Shown: positions 19,138 through 29,673 of the stretch, in pieces | How the letters are laid out: each line of letters begins with the position of its first letter | How positions within the stretch are numbered: the stretch's first letter is position 1 | From: Acidovorax sp. 1608163 | GTDB lineage: Bacteria > Pseudomonadota > Gammaproteobacteria > Burkholderiales > Burkholderiaceae_C | Length of the DNA stretch: 64,000 nucleotides | Reading direction: 5' to 3' | Assembly: GCF_003669015.1 (NCBI RefSeq) | Contig: NZ_CP033069.1 | Span: forward strand, 3,854,501 to 3,918,500 | Position numbers and translations under genes: made by a program | The notes under the pieces: model-generated | Told to the model about the DNA's origin: nothing | Database searches by the model: none | What the model saw: only the letters and a program-made list of their open reading frames with translations

Positions 19138-19281
19138 GGCGCGCCTCATGACAGCGGCAGCCTGCGCAGGCCCCATGCAGCATGCCTGCAACAGTGGCAC
19201 CAACACAGGGCTTATCCCACGTTGAGGGGCGGCATGTTGTGTGCTTGAATGGGTGCGTGACCCACATCACAGGAGCATGCA

Positions 19282-20289
19282 ATGACCAGCCATAGCCTTG
19301 TTCCCCAAAGCCCCGCACTGCACCTGCCGGTGGCCCAAATGCGCAATGTATTCCACCCTGGCGATGTCGAGCGCAAGCTCGCACGGCTGCAGGATGCTGG
19401 CAGCCAGCGCGAATACGAAAACCTGCGCACCGTCTACGAACGCATGCTGGAGCGCGGCCCCGAGCGCTTTCACGTCAAGCCCTCGGGCGTGCCCGACATG
19501 AGTGGCCTGTACGAGCTGCTGCCTAACTTCACTGAGGTGCTGGACGACATCAAACGCCACGTTGCGCTGGCACAGGACAGCAGCGATGGCTTGGAAGTGA
19601 CCCCGATGCTGCTGCTCGGCCCCCCCGGCATTGGCAAAACCCACTTTGCAAAGCACCTGGCCGACCTGCTGGGCACCGGCATGAACCTGCTGCCCATGAG
19701 CTCCATGACGGCAGGCTGGCTGCTGTCGGGCTCGTCCGCCCAATGGAAGGGCGCACGCCCCGGCAAGGTGTTTGAAGCCCTCATCGAGGGCGAATACGCC
19801 AACCCGGTGATCGTAGTGGACGAGATCGACAAGGCCAGCAGCGATGCGCAGTACGACCCACTGGGTGCGCTCTACAGCCTGCTGGAGCACGACACGGCGC
19901 AAAGCTTTACCGACGAGTTTGCCGAAGTGGCCATTGATGCGAGCCAGGTCATCTGGATCACCACGGCCAATGACACGCGCGGCATTCCCGACCCCATCCT
20001 CAACCGCATGAACGTGTTTGAGGTGGAGGCCCCATCGCTGGAGCAGGCGCGCACCATTGCCCTGAACCTGTACCAGAGCATTCGCCACAACCACGACTGG
20101 GGCCGCCTGCTGGACCCCGAACCACTGGACGATGTGCTGGACTGCCTGGCCCGCATGCCTCCGCGCGAAATGCGCCGGGCATGGATGACGGGCTTTGGCA
20201 ATGCCCGACTGGACCGGCGATCGGCCGTGGAAGTGGGCGACTTGCCCAAGGCCGCCACAGCACGGGGGCGCATGGGCTTTGTGCAGTAA
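19282..20289 (+). CDS. Stand-alone Lon-like AAA+ ATPase
   Basis: A 335-residue AAA+ protein. It shows Walker A GPPGIGKT (113-120), Walker B VIVVDEID (176-183), sensor 1 in WITTAND and an arginine finger region DPILNRMNVFEV. The core most resembles the ATPase module of Lon, but the LAN substrate domain and the Ser-Lys protease domain are both absent. It might be an unfoldase or remodelling factor with an unknown client. The ATG at 19282 follows AGGAG. It is a single gene between the grxD terminator and a CorC-type gene. Confidence 0.8.
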   Translation: MTSHSLVPQSPALHLPVAQMRNVFHPGDVERKLARLQDAGSQREYENLRTVYERMLERGPERFHVKPSGVPDMSGLYELLPNFTEVLDDIKRHVALAQDSSDGLEVTPMLLLGPPGIGKTHFAKHLADLLGTGMNLLPMSSMTAGWLLSGSSAQWKGARPGKVFEALIEGEYANPVIVVDEIDKASSDAQYDPLGALYSLLEHDTAQSFTDEFAEVAIDASQVIWITTANDTRGIPDPILNRMNVFEVEAPSLEQARTIALNLYQSIRHNHDWGRLLDPEPLDDVLDCLARMPPREMRRAWMTGFGNARLDRRSAVEVGDLPKAATARGRMGFVQ

Positions 20290-20450
20290 GCGCACCTCGG
20301 CAACGCGCCAGGAGCAGCCCGTGCGCGGGTGATTGCTGCGCCGCGCACGATCCTCCAGTCCGGGGCACTCTGGCCACGGGCTGGGGGCCATGTACGGGCA
20401 GATACACTCCAAGGGCCGGTGTGCCATAGCGCCACGCTCTGTCACCATTC

Positions 20451-21767
20451 ATGACCCAAAGCCTTCTCGTCATCGTGCTGCTGATCGCAGCCAGTGCTTT
20501 CTTCTCCATGGCCGAGATCTCGCTGGCCGCAGCGCGGCGCCTTCGCCTGCGCCAGATGGCCGATGAGGGTGACCCCCGTGCTGAGCGGGTGCTGCGCATG
20601 CAAGAGCAACCCGGCGACTATTTCACCGTGGTGCAGGTGGGGCAAAACGCCGTGGCCATTCTGGGCGGTATCGTGGGCGAAGGGGCCTTGAGCCCTCACT
20701 TCAGCGCACTGTTTGAGGTCTGGATGGCGGAGTCCACCGCGCAGACAGCGGGCTTCATGGTCTCGTTCCTGATCATCACCTCGCTGTTCATTCTGTTTGC
20801 CGACCTGTTCCCCAAGCGCCTGGGCATGGCCGAGCCCGAGCGCCTGGCCGTGCGGCTGGCACAGCCCATGGCATGGTGCATGACGCTGCTGCGCCCGCTG
20901 GTGTGGTTTTACAGCCGAGGGGCCGATGCCTTGTTCAGGCTGCTGGGTCTGTCGTCGCTGCGCGATGAACGCATCACCTCCGATGACATCCTGGCCATGA
21001 TGGAAGCAGGTGCCCGGGCCGGTGTGCTCGCCGCACGCGAGCAGCAGGTCATCACCAATGTGTTCGAGCTGGACACGCGCACGGTGTCCAGCGCCATGTC
21101 ACCGCGCGATAGGGTCGCGTTCTTCCTGCGCGACGAGCCCGACTCCGTCATTCGCCTGCGCATTGCTGCGGAGCCGTTTTCGACGTACCCCGTGTGCGAA
21201 GGCGATATCGACCATGTGGTCGGCTATGTGGACGCCAAGGATTTGTTCCAGCGGGTGCTGAACAACCAGCCGATTTCGCTGGCCGATGACAGCCTGGTGC
21301 GCAAGGTGCTCATCGTGCCAGACCGGCTCACGCTGTCTGAAGTGCTGGAGCAGTTCCGGCAGGTGCACGAAGACTTTGCCGTGATCGTGAACGAATACAG
21401 CCTGGTCGTCGGTGTGGTGACCCTGAACGATGTCATGAGCACGGTGATGGGCGACCTGGTGGTGGGCCCGGCCGATGAAGAGCAGATTGTTCAGCGCGAC
21501 GACAACTCGTGGCTGATTGACGGCGTGACCCCCATCAGCGATGTACTGCGCGTGCTGGCCCTGGACGAGCCGCCCCATGCGGGCGAGTACGAAACCCTGG
21601 CGGGCTTCTTGATGGTGATGCTGCGGCGCGTACCCCGGCGCACAGACAGTGTGACCTGGGGGGGCTTCAAGTTTGAGGTGCTGGACGTGGACAGTTACCG
21701 CATCGACCAGGTTATGGTGTCGCGCCAGCCCAGCACGGAAGCGGGCAGCGCACACAGCAACGGCTGA
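20451..21767 (+). CDS. CorC/HlyC-type membrane protein with CBS domains
   Basis: A 438-residue protein of the UPF0053 (DUF21-CBS-CorC_HlyC) family. It has an N-terminal DUF21 domain with about three to four TM helices (starting SLLVIVLLIAASAFFSMAEISL), paired CBS motifs around residues 215-330 and a C-terminal CorC_HlyC domain from about 345 to 430. Members such as CorB/CorC and YfjD act in Mg2+/Co2+ export. The name hemolysin given to some of them is historical. It is convergent with the transglycosylase gene. Confidence 0.9.
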   Translation: MTQSLLVIVLLIAASAFFSMAEISLAAARRLRLRQMADEGDPRAERVLRMQEQPGDYFTVVQVGQNAVAILGGIVGEGALSPHFSALFEVWMAESTAQTAGFMVSFLIITSLFILFADLFPKRLGMAEPERLAVRLAQPMAWCMTLLRPLVWFYSRGADALFRLLGLSSLRDERITSDDILAMMEAGARAGVLAAREQQVITNVFELDTRTVSSAMSPRDRVAFFLRDEPDSVIRLRIAAEPFSTYPVCEGDIDHVVGYVDAKDLFQRVLNNQPISLADDSLVRKVLIVPDRLTLSEVLEQFRQVHEDFAVIVNEYSLVVGVVTLNDVMSTVMGDLVVGPADEEQIVQRDDNSWLIDGVTPISDVLRVLALDEPPHAGEYETLAGFLMVMLRRVPRRTDSVTWGGFKFEVLDVDSYRIDQVMVSRQPSTEAGSAHSNG

Positions 21768-21768
21768 A

Positions 21769-21791
21769 GATCAGACCATCGCGGTCTGATC
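21769..21791. terminator. Hairpin between convergent genes
   Basis: A perfect 9-bp inverted repeat, GATCAGACC (21769-21777) with GGTCTGATC (21783-21791), begins one base after the CorC-type stop and sits before the stop of the convergent transglycosylase. There is no U-tract on either side, so factor-independent termination is only possible. Confidence 0.5.
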
Positions 21792-21802
21792 CTGCCTGCC
21801 GA

Positions 21803-22495
21803 TCAACCAAGAGCGGTCTTGGCGTCCATGACCCAATTGCGCTGGGCCGAGAAAACAGCGTTGGGGTAAGGCGGCTTGCCACGGCTGCCGTTGTAGCGCC
21901 CCAAGGCCATGAACAAATCGCCCTGCTCCCGGTCAATGTAGTGGCGCAGGATGACGCAGCCAAAGCGCAGGTTGGTCTGCATGTGGAACAGCTTGCCTGC
22001 ATCCCCATCACCGATCACCCGCGTCCAGAACGGCATGACCTGCATGTAGCCCCGGGCCCCCACGCTAGAAACTGCGAACTTGCGGAACGCACTCTCAACC
22101 TGGATCAGGCCCATGACCAGCGATACGTCCAGACCAGCCCGTTTGGACTCGTACCACACGGTTTGCAGAAAGTCGCGACGCACCTCCCATTCGGGCTTGC
22201 GCTTGCGCAGGCGGTCACTCATCGTGCCCAGCCAGCGCAGGTAGCCCAAGCGCGATTCGGTAGAGAAAAACTCTGGCTCCGGGGGAGCCTGGTTGGCAAT
22301 GGCAGAACTCAAGGCAGTGCGCACAGAATCCATCAAAGGCTCTTCAAGCTGCCCGCCCGCATGGGCCAGGCCTGGCGCAGCCAGCCACCCCGCAGGGGCG
22401 ACAGCCGCCATCAAACAGGCCCGGCGCGACACGCCCAGCGGCCATTCCTTCTGCAAACTCACATCCCCACGCACACCGTCACCCTCCATCGTCAT
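21803..22495 (-). CDS. Lytic transglycosylase (SLT domain)
   Basis: A 230-residue exported enzyme that cleaves murein glycan strands with formation of anhydro-muropeptides. The SLT domain spans about residues 115-225, with catalytic Glu134 in [14 protein letters not shown] and the family motif [12 protein letters not shown]. The N-terminus has SRRACLM before a hydrophobic segment, resembling a twin-arginine signal. The start at 22495 overlaps the proS stop as ATGA, so it is translationally coupled to proS. Confidence 0.9.
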   Translation of the reverse strand: MTMEGDGVRGDVSLQKEWPLGVSRRACLMAAVAPAGWLAAPGLAHAGGQLEEPLMDSVRTALSSAIANQAPPEPEFFSTESRLGYLRWLGTMSDRLRKRKPEWEVRRDFLQTVWYESKRAGLDVSLVMGLIQVESAFRKFAVSSVGARGYMQVMPFWTRVIGDGDAGKLFHMQTNLRFGCVILRHYIDREQGDLFMALGRYNGSRGKPPYPNAVFSAQRNWVMDAKTALG

Positions 22496-24234
22496 ACCGC
22501 CATGCGGCCCTTCACATGGGCCCACACGTCTGCCACGGCCACTTTGGTGGCGGCCGCATCGCGGCGGTGCTGGTATTCGACCACACCGTCCTTGAGGCTC
22601 TTGTCGCCAATGGTCACGCGGTGCGGCACACCAATCAGTTCCCAATCGGCAAACATGGCGCCAGGGCGCTCGCCCCGGTCGTCCAGCAAGACATCCACGC
22701 CTTTGGCCAGCATCTCGGCATACAGCTTTTCAGCGGCGGCCTTCACCTCTTCGCTGCGGTCCATGCCAATGGGGCAAATGACCACGGTGAAAGGCGCAAT
22801 CGCGTCGGGCCAAATGATGCCCCGCTCATCGTGATTTTGCTCGATGGCGGCCGCTGGCAAACGAGTAATACCGATGCCATAGCAACCCATTTCCAGTGGC
22901 TGCGGCTTGCCGTTTTCGTCCAAGAAGGTCGCGTTCATCGCACGGCTGTACTTGGTGCCCAGATAGAACACGTGGCCCACTTCGATACCGCGCTCAATCG
23001 CCAGCTCGCCCTTGCCATCCGGCGACAGGTCGCCAGCCACCACGTTGCGCAAATCGGCTACCACGTCAGGCTCAGGCAAATCACGCCCCCAGTTCACGCC
23101 GGTGATGTGGAAATCCACCTCGTTGGCGCCGCACACCCAGTCGGCCATGGCGGCGACTTCGCGGTCAACCACCAGCTTCAGGGGCTTTTTGAGGCCAATG
23201 GGGCCCAGGTAGCCGGGCTTGCAGCCAAAGTGGTCTTCGATCTCGGCCACGGTAGCAAAGCGGAAGTTTTCCAGCCCCGGCACTTTGTTGACCTTGATTT
23301 CGTTCATGTCGTGATCGCCGCGCAGCAGGAGCAGCCACACCTGGGTTTTGACGATCTCGCCTTGCTCGTTGGTGGTGTCGGTGGCCAGGACCAGCGACTT
23401 CACGGTGCGCTGCAGGGGCAAGCCCAGCAGGTCGGCCACGTCGGCGCAGGTGCTCTTGCCGGGCGTTGGTGTCTTGGCGAGCACCTGGGCGGCCGCTGCG
23501 CGCGGGCCTTGGGGGACCAGGGCCTCGGCCTTTTCCATGTTGGCGGCGTAGTCGCTGCCAGGGCAGTAAACGATGGCATCTTCGCCTGTGGCGGCAATCA
23601 CCTGGAATTCTTCGCTCAGGTCCCCACCAATGGCGCCGCTATCGGCCGCCACAGCGCGGTAGGTCAAACCAAACCGGTCAAAAATACGGCGGTACGCGGC
23701 AGCCATCACCTGGTAGCTGGCTTTGGCGGACACCTGGTCGCGGTCGAACGAATACGCGTCCTTCATGATGAACTCGCGGCCACGCATCAAGCCAAAGCGG
23801 GGGCGGCGTTCATCGCGGAATTTGGTTTGAATCTGGTAAAAATTCTTGGGCAGTTGCTTGTAGCTGCGCAGTTCCTGCCGAGCAATGTCCGTCACTACCT
23901 CTTCACTGGTGGGCTGCACCACAAAGTCACGACCATGGCGGTCGCGGATGCGCAACAGCTCGGGACCCATCTTTTCAAATCGCCCCGTTTCCTGCCAAAG
24001 CTCAGCTGGCTGGATCACCGGCATAGCGCATTCCACCGCCCCTGCTCGGTTCATCTCCTCACGCACAATCGCTTCAACCTTGCGGATCACCCGCAGGCCC
24101 ATGGGCATGTAGTTGTAGATACCTGCGCCCAGCTTCTTGATCAGCCCCGCCCGCATCATGAGTTTGTGACTGACCACTTCGGCGTCGGCCGGAGCTTCCT
24201 TGAGGGTGGAGATAAAGAATTGAGAGGCTTTCAT
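22492..24234 (-). CDS. proS: Prolyl-tRNA synthetase
   Basis: A 580-residue class II aminoacyl-tRNA synthetase charging tRNA(Pro). It has the bacterial architecture: catalytic core with motif 2 ([17 protein letters not shown]), an inserted editing (INS) domain around residues 230-390, motif 3 (GCYGIGITR) and a C-terminal anticodon-binding domain. Length is close to E. coli ProS (572). It is divergent from rppH with a 91-base gap. Confidence 0.97.
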   Translation of the reverse strand: MKASQFFISTLKEAPADAEVVSHKLMMRAGLIKKLGAGIYNYMPMGLRVIRKVEAIVREEMNRAGAVECAMPVIQPAELWQETGRFEKMGPELLRIRDRHGRDFVVQPTSEEVVTDIARQELRSYKQLPKNFYQIQTKFRDERRPRFGLMRGREFIMKDAYSFDRDQVSAKASYQVMAAAYRRIFDRFGLTYRAVAADSGAIGGDLSEEFQVIAATGEDAIVYCPGSDYAANMEKAEALVPQGPRAAAAQVLAKTPTPGKSTCADVADLLGLPLQRTVKSLVLATDTTNEQGEIVKTQVWLLLLRGDHDMNEIKVNKVPGLENFRFATVAEIEDHFGCKPGYLGPIGLKKPLKLVVDREVAAMADWVCGANEVDFHITGVNWGRDLPEPDVVADLRNVVAGDLSPDGKGELAIERGIEVGHVFYLGTKYSRAMNATFLDENGKPQPLEMGCYGIGITRLPAAAIEQNHDERGIIWPDAIAPFTVVICPIGMDRSEEVKAAAEKLYAEMLAKGVDVLLDDRGERPGAMFADWELIGVPHRVTIGDKSLKDGVVEYQHRRDAAATKVAVADVWAHVKGRMAV

Positions 24235-24325
24235 CGGAGCGATTTCAGTCTATTCAGACCGGTCCTCTTGTCGGCCGCATAGCGCCGTGCATAATGGACA
24301 CAGTTTAAAAAATTGGGGTTCGATT

Positions 24326-25021
24326 ATGCTTGACCGGGACGGCTTTCGGCCGAACGTCGGCATCATCCTGCTCAACCAAAAGAACCAAGTGTTCTGGGGC
24401 AAGCGGATCCGCACCCACAGCTGGCAGTTTCCACAAGGCGGCATTGACCGGGGCGAAACCCCTGAGCAAGCCATGTTTCGGGAATTGCACGAAGAGGTGG
24501 GATTATTGCCCAACCATGTGCGCTTGGTTGCCCGCACAAGGGATTGGTTGCGCTATGAGGTGCCTGACCGGTACATCCGCCGCGATGCGCGCGGACACTA
24601 CAAAGGCCAGAAACAAATCTGGTATCTGCTACAACTCATGGGACACGACTGGGACTTGAACCTGCGCGCCACCAACCACCCGGAGTTTGACGCATGGCGT
24701 TGGAACGACTACTGGGTGCCACTGGATGTCGTGGTGGAGTTCAAGCGGGGCGTCTATGAAATGGCGCTGACCGAATTAGCACGCTTCCTGCCCCGGCACG
24801 ACCAACGCAATCGCTACTTGCGCAGCGGAATGCGGGCACGGGATCCGGAACAGGCCGCGCCAACGATGTTCAGAACGGGCTCACTGTTGCTGCACCCTGG
24901 CATGGAATTGCCGCCCGGCGCGAGCTTCGATCCCGATCCGCAAAACAGCATGCCAGCAGAGCTGGAGGCTATTTCGCCCTTGGCAATGGCCGTGGCACCG
25001 TCAAAGTCTCAGCCCAGTTGA
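24326..25021 (+). CDS. rppH: RNA pyrophosphohydrolase
   Basis: A 231-residue Nudix hydrolase that removes pyrophosphate from 5'-triphosphate mRNAs and so starts decay. The N-terminus [17 protein letters not shown] and the Nudix box [20 protein letters not shown] (starting at residue 38) are diagnostic of RppH/NudH. The C-terminal tail after residue 160 is longer than in E. coli (176 residues), as is common in betaproteobacteria. It is followed by a bidirectional terminator shared with proB. Confidence 0.95.
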   Translation: MLDRDGFRPNVGIILLNQKNQVFWGKRIRTHSWQFPQGGIDRGETPEQAMFRELHEEVGLLPNHVRLVARTRDWLRYEVPDRYIRRDARGHYKGQKQIWYLLQLMGHDWDLNLRATNHPEFDAWRWNDYWVPLDVVVEFKRGVYEMALTELARFLPRHDQRNRYLRSGMRARDPEQAAPTMFRTGSLLLHPGMELPPGASFDPDPQNSMPAELEAISPLAMAVAPSKSQPS

Positions 25022-25073
25022 GAGCGGGAAGCACACCTTCACAGACCAAGAGCCAAACAGACGCCAGACAGAC

Positions 25074-25112
25074 AAAAGGCCGCCCCCGGAGATTCTTCGG
25101 GGGCGGCCTTTT
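25074..25112. terminator. Bidirectional terminator between rppH and proB
   Basis: A 15-base perfect stem (AAAAGGCCGCCCCCG with its complement, 25074-25088 and 25098-25112) with a 9-base loop. The AAAA and TTTT ends give U-tracts in both directions. It serves the convergent rppH and proB genes. Confidence 0.92.
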
Positions 25113-25149
25113 GCATGTGACCCACGCTTCGCTTGAAGCCTTGCGAAAT

Positions 25150-26289
25150 TCAGACTGCGGACAAAACCAAGTTATCGCGGTGAACCATCTCCGCCTCCGC
25201 GGTGTAGCCCAGCAATCGCTCAAATTCTGCGGATGGCTTGCGACACAGCAATCGGGCCTCCGCTGCCGCATAGTTGGCCAAACCCCTGGCAATCTCCACG
25301 CCCGCAGGGTCTCGCACAGCGATCACATCACCCCGGGAAAAATCGCCCTCCACACTGGTCATGCCAATGGGCAGCAGACTTTTCCCTTCCTCCCGCAACT
25401 TGGAAGCGGCACCTGCATCCACCAACACCGCCCCACGCAATTGCAGGTGATCGGCCATCCACTGCTTGCGCGCCTGCGTCTTTTGGGTTTGGGCTACCAA
25501 CAAAGTGCCCAGAGCATCGCCACCCGCGAGCCTCAGCAAGACGTCCGGCTCCCTCCCCCAGGCAATCACGGTCGAGGCCCCCGACCCCGCAGCGCGCTTG
25601 GCCGCCAGAATCTTGGTAATCATGCCCCCCTTGCCAATGCTCGACCCGGCCCCGCCCGCCATCGCTTCGAGCGCAAGGTCACCGGCTTTGGCTTCGTGCA
25701 CAAACTGTGCGGCAGGATCACGGCGCGGGTCTGCGGTGTACAAGCCCTTTTGATCGGTCAAGATGACCAGGGCATCGGCCTCCACCAGATTGGCCACCAG
25801 CGCGCCCAGCGTGTCATTGTCACCAAACTTGATTTCATCGGTGACCACCGTGTCGTTTTCATTGATCACAGGAACCACCCCCAGTCGCAGCAGCGTCAGC
25901 AGGGTGGAACGGGCATTCAAATACCGCTCACGGTCAGCCAGGTCGGCATGCGTGAGCAGCACCTGGGCGCTGCCCATGCCTTGTTCACGCAATTTGGTCT
26001 CGTACATCTGGGCCAGACCCATTTGCCCAACGGCCGCGGCAGCCTGTAACTCGTGGATCTCCTGCGGGCGCGACACCCAGCCCAGGCGCTTCATCCCCTC
26101 GGCAATAGCCCCGCTCGACACCATCACCACTTCGCGCGGCGCGCCCCCCTCGCCACGCACCAAAGCCGCAAGCTGGCGACTCCATTCGCCAATGGCCGCT
26201 TCATCCAGGCCCCGCCCCTCGTTCGTCACCAAGCTGGAGCCTACCTTGACCACGATGCGGCGAGCATCACGCAATACGCTAGAAACCAT
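25150..26289 (-). CDS. proB: Glutamate 5-kinase
   Basis: A 379-residue enzyme phosphorylating glutamate for proline synthesis. The amino-acid-kinase domain has [53 protein letters not shown] and [14 protein letters not shown]-terminal PUA domain occupies about residues 285-370. proA is not adjacent in this window. It lies downstream of obg on the minus strand, with a repeat copy between them. Confidence 0.96.
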   Translation of the reverse strand: MVSSVLRDARRIVVKVGSSLVTNEGRGLDEAAIGEWSRQLAALVRGEGGAPREVVMVSSGAIAEGMKRLGWVSRPQEIHELQAAAAVGQMGLAQMYETKLREQGMGSAQVLLTHADLADRERYLNARSTLLTLLRLGVVPVINENDTVVTDEIKFGDNDTLGALVANLVEADALVILTDQKGLYTADPRRDPAAQFVHEAKAGDLALEAMAGGAGSSIGKGGMITKILAAKRAAGSGASTVIAWGREPDVLLRLAGGDALGTLLVAQTQKTQARKQWMADHLQLRGAVLVDAGAASKLREEGKSLLPIGMTSVEGDFSRGDVIAVRDPAGVEIARGLANYAAAEARLLCRKPSAEFERLLGYTAEAEMVHRDNLVLSAV

Positions 26290-26310
26290 GTTGAAGGTCT
26301 TTTTATCCGT

Positions 26311-26356
26311 AAGCGCCCAATCTACAAGCGCAGCAAGCTACAAAATTTATAGCAAA
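26311..26356 (+). repeat. Dispersed two-hairpin repeat, copy 5
   Basis: AAGCGCCCAATCTACAAGCGCAGCAAGCTAC and the second hairpin ending TATAGCAAA. The last base abuts the obg stop codon (TCA on this strand). The first hairpin is degenerate on its left side. It lies between obg and proB. Confidence 0.75.
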
Positions 26357-27439
<1,083 letters not shown>

Positions 27440-27632
27440 TTACAAAAGAGGCTAGGTGCGATTGACCTTCCTACACAAAGAAGATCCAGGCCCCACCCCA
27501 TCACCACAGAAGGGGCAAGGCCAGAGGCATACCAGCAGCCAAAAGATGCGCAACATCCAACCCCAAGGGGCCGACCGCATCAGCGAATCGCGCATCTTGC
27601 CAGAACAGCCAAATGCGAAAACGAAAAACGAC

Positions 27633-27656
27633 AAAGCCCCGACAGTGCGGGGCTTT
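27633..27656 (-). terminator. Terminator after rpmA
   Basis: AAAGCCCCG (27633-27641) pairs with CGGGGCTTT (27648-27656). Read on the minus strand the stem is followed by GTCGTTTTTCG. It lies 22 bases past the rpmA stop and may limit ribosomal-protein transcripts entering obg. Confidence 0.8.
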
Positions 27657-27677
27657 GGCTTCAACCAGAGGCTAAGC

Positions 27678-27935
27678 TCAGGCTGGGGTCACATTGACTG
27701 TGTGCTTGGACAGTGCACCCTTGGTGCCGAACGAGACATGCCCGTCAACCAATGCAAACAGAGTGTGGTCCTTGCCCACACCGACGTTGCTGCCGGGGTG
27801 GAAACGGGTACCGCGCTGACGCACGATGATGGAACCAGCGCTGATCAATTCACCGCCGAAGGCCTTGACACCCAGCATCTTTGGCTTGGAATCACGACCG
27901 TTTCGCGTAGAGCCGCCGCCTTTTTTCTGTGCCAT
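27678..27935 (-). CDS. rpmA: 50S ribosomal protein L27
   Basis: An 85-residue L27 protein: [24 protein letters not shown] start and the conserved [28 protein letters not shown] core. It sits near the peptidyl-transferase centre of the 50S subunit. It is 15 bases downstream of rplU in the same operon and is followed by a terminator. Confidence 0.97.
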   Translation of the reverse strand: MAQKKGGGSTRNGRDSKPKMLGVKAFGGELISAGSIIVRQRGTRFHPGSNVGVGKDHTLFALVDGHVSFGTKGALSKHTVNVTPA

Positions 27936-27950
27936 GACATTGACTCCTGA

Positions 27951-28262
27951 TTAAGCAGCAATCGCACCGATTTGCAGCTCAGTGAACTGCTGGCGATGGC
28001 CTTGGCGTTTTTGATAGTGCTTACGACGGCGCATCTTGAAGATGTGCACTTTGTCGTGCTTGCCGTGCGCCACGACAGTGGCTTTTACGGTTGCGCCGGA
28101 CACCAGGGGTGTGCCGATCTTCAATTCTGCGCCGTTGCCGACTGCCAGAACTTGATCGATCACAATTTCCTGGCCTACGTCCGCAGCAATCTGTTCTACT
28201 TTAATTTTTTCGCCGGAAGCAACGCGATACTGCTTGCCGCCGGTTTTTATGACCGCGTACAT
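27951..28262 (-). CDS. rplU: 50S ribosomal protein L21
   Basis: A 103-residue L21 protein, starting [14 protein letters not shown] and carrying the RNA-binding [16 protein letters not shown] stretch (about 77-93). It is first gene of rplU-rpmA and is divergent from ispB across 150-209 bases, depending on the ispB start. Confidence 0.97.
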   Translation of the reverse strand: MYAVIKTGGKQYRVASGEKIKVEQIAADVGQEIVIDQVLAVGNGAELKIGTPLVSGATVKATVVAHGKHDKVHIFKMRRRKHYQKRQGHRQQFTELQIGAIAA

Positions 28263-28380
28263 GTGAGCCTCTTTGAATTGAGTTCTGCAGACCTATTTCT
28301 GCAGAGCCCTAGATTATGCCATAGACCACAAAAAGTACCACCTCCGCCACAAAGCCGCCGCACGCGCACCCAGCCATTCC

Positions 28381-28386
28381 TATAAT
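28381..28386 (+). promoter_or_regulatory. Candidate -10 box of ispB
   Basis: A perfect TATAAT lies 27 bases before the TTG at 28413 that is the likely true ispB start. No good -35 hexamer is seen 17 bases upstream, so this is tentative. Confidence 0.35.
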
Positions 28387-28412
28387 TCAGGGCACTTTCG
28401 GTAGCCGCCATC

Positions 28413-29401
28413 TTGACTGACAACACCCCCCCACCACCACAAGCGCCCCCCTCTCACTGGTTGCAGAGGACATGCGAGAAGTTGATCGAGTCATTGGACA
28501 GCGATTGACGTCCACGGTGCCTCTGGTGGGGCAAATCTCACAGTACATCATTGCTGCAGGCGGCAAGCGCCTGCGGCCAGCTTTGTTGCTGATGGTGTGT
28601 GGGGCACTGAACTACCAGGGTCGGCACCGCCACACGTTGGCGGCCGTGGTAGAGCTCATCCATACCGCCACGCTCCTGCATGACGACGTGGTGGATGCAT
28701 CCACCCTGCGCAGAGGCCGCGCCACCGCCAACGAGACGTTCGGCAACCCTGCCAGTGTGCTGGTCGGCGACTTCCTGCACACCCGGTCATTCCAGATGAT
28801 GGTTGAAACAGGCAGCATGCGGGTGATGGAGATTCTCTCCGAGGCGACCAACATCATTGCGGAGGGCGAGGTTCTGCAATTGATGAACATGCACGACGCA
28901 TCACTGACTGAAACCGACTACCTCAAAGTCATCCGCTCCAAGACTGCCAAGCTGTTCGAGGCGAGCGCTCGCTTGGGTGCGGTTCTGGCCGAAAGCACGA
29001 CTCAGATTGAGGAGGCCTGCGCCACTTATGGACAAGCGCTCGGCACCGCGTTCCAAATTATTGATGACGTCCTCGACTACGACGGCAATGCCTCAGAGAT
29101 GGGTAAAAATTTGGGAGATGACCTGCGCGAGGGCAAAGCCACCCTTCCGTTGATTGCAGCCATGGCACGCGGCACGCCAAAACAAGCCCAAACCATCCGC
29201 CACGCCATTGAGGAAGGCTCAACAGAGCAACTGGCCGCCATCATCGATATCGTCAAACAAACAGGTGCTCTACAGGTCGCACGCCAAGCAGCCTCCGATG
29301 AAGCCCATCGCGCCATTGCGGCCATTGCCACATTGCCGCCAACACCCCACGCTGAGGGTATGTGCGCCCTGGCAAACCAACTGACCGAGCGCCGGGCTTG
29401 A
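28413..29401 (+). CDS. ispB: Polyprenyl (octaprenyl) diphosphate synthase, probable N-terminal frameshift
   Basis: A class I trans-prenyltransferase making the side chain of ubiquinone. Counting from the ATG at 28472, the Asp-rich motif LLHDDVVD is near residues 68-75 and the second motif IIDDVLDYD near 192-200. The uninterrupted frame begins at 28472 and gives 309 residues. However, the family signature LxAEDM precedes that ATG (LSLVAED is encoded at 28451-28471 without a start codon). A TTG at 28413 opens a frame beginning TDNTPPPP that joins it if one base is added in the C7 (28426-28432) or C6 (28446-28451) run. The joined length would be 329 (E. coli 323). Confidence 0.88.
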
Positions 29402-29673
29402 TCAGGGCACGCACGAGGACAACCTACGGCCTCCGCATCGACTCAAAGCACGCAGTCGCCAGCGCGCGGATCTAACCGCCCCGTCACGAGAGGGGGACGC
29501 GCAGATTACCGACAAGACCCAAACCGAGTTCTCGCATTTCAGCGGCACACCTCACCCCAGCTAGGCGACACAGCACCGTTGCGGTAGAGCCACCAACACA
29601 GCCCCCATACAGCCCAAAACCGATGGGCGATGATAGGATGAGCCGCTGTTCACATTAATGCTCTATTGGTTAC
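29402..29673. other. Intergenic stretch between ispB and pilB
   Basis: About 270 bases. No gene or tRNA was recognised. It should hold the pilB promoter, but no convincing sigma-54 (GG-N10-GC) or sigma-70 pair was found by eye. Confidence 0.45.

Noticed and set aside
22516..24282. 588-residue plus-strand reading frame opposite proS
   Set aside because: A shadow of proS on the other strand; composition is biased and no motif is seen.
29402..29673. Possible tRNA between ispB and pilB
   Set aside because: No cloverleaf, no GTTCRA T-loop and no CCA end could be found on either strand.
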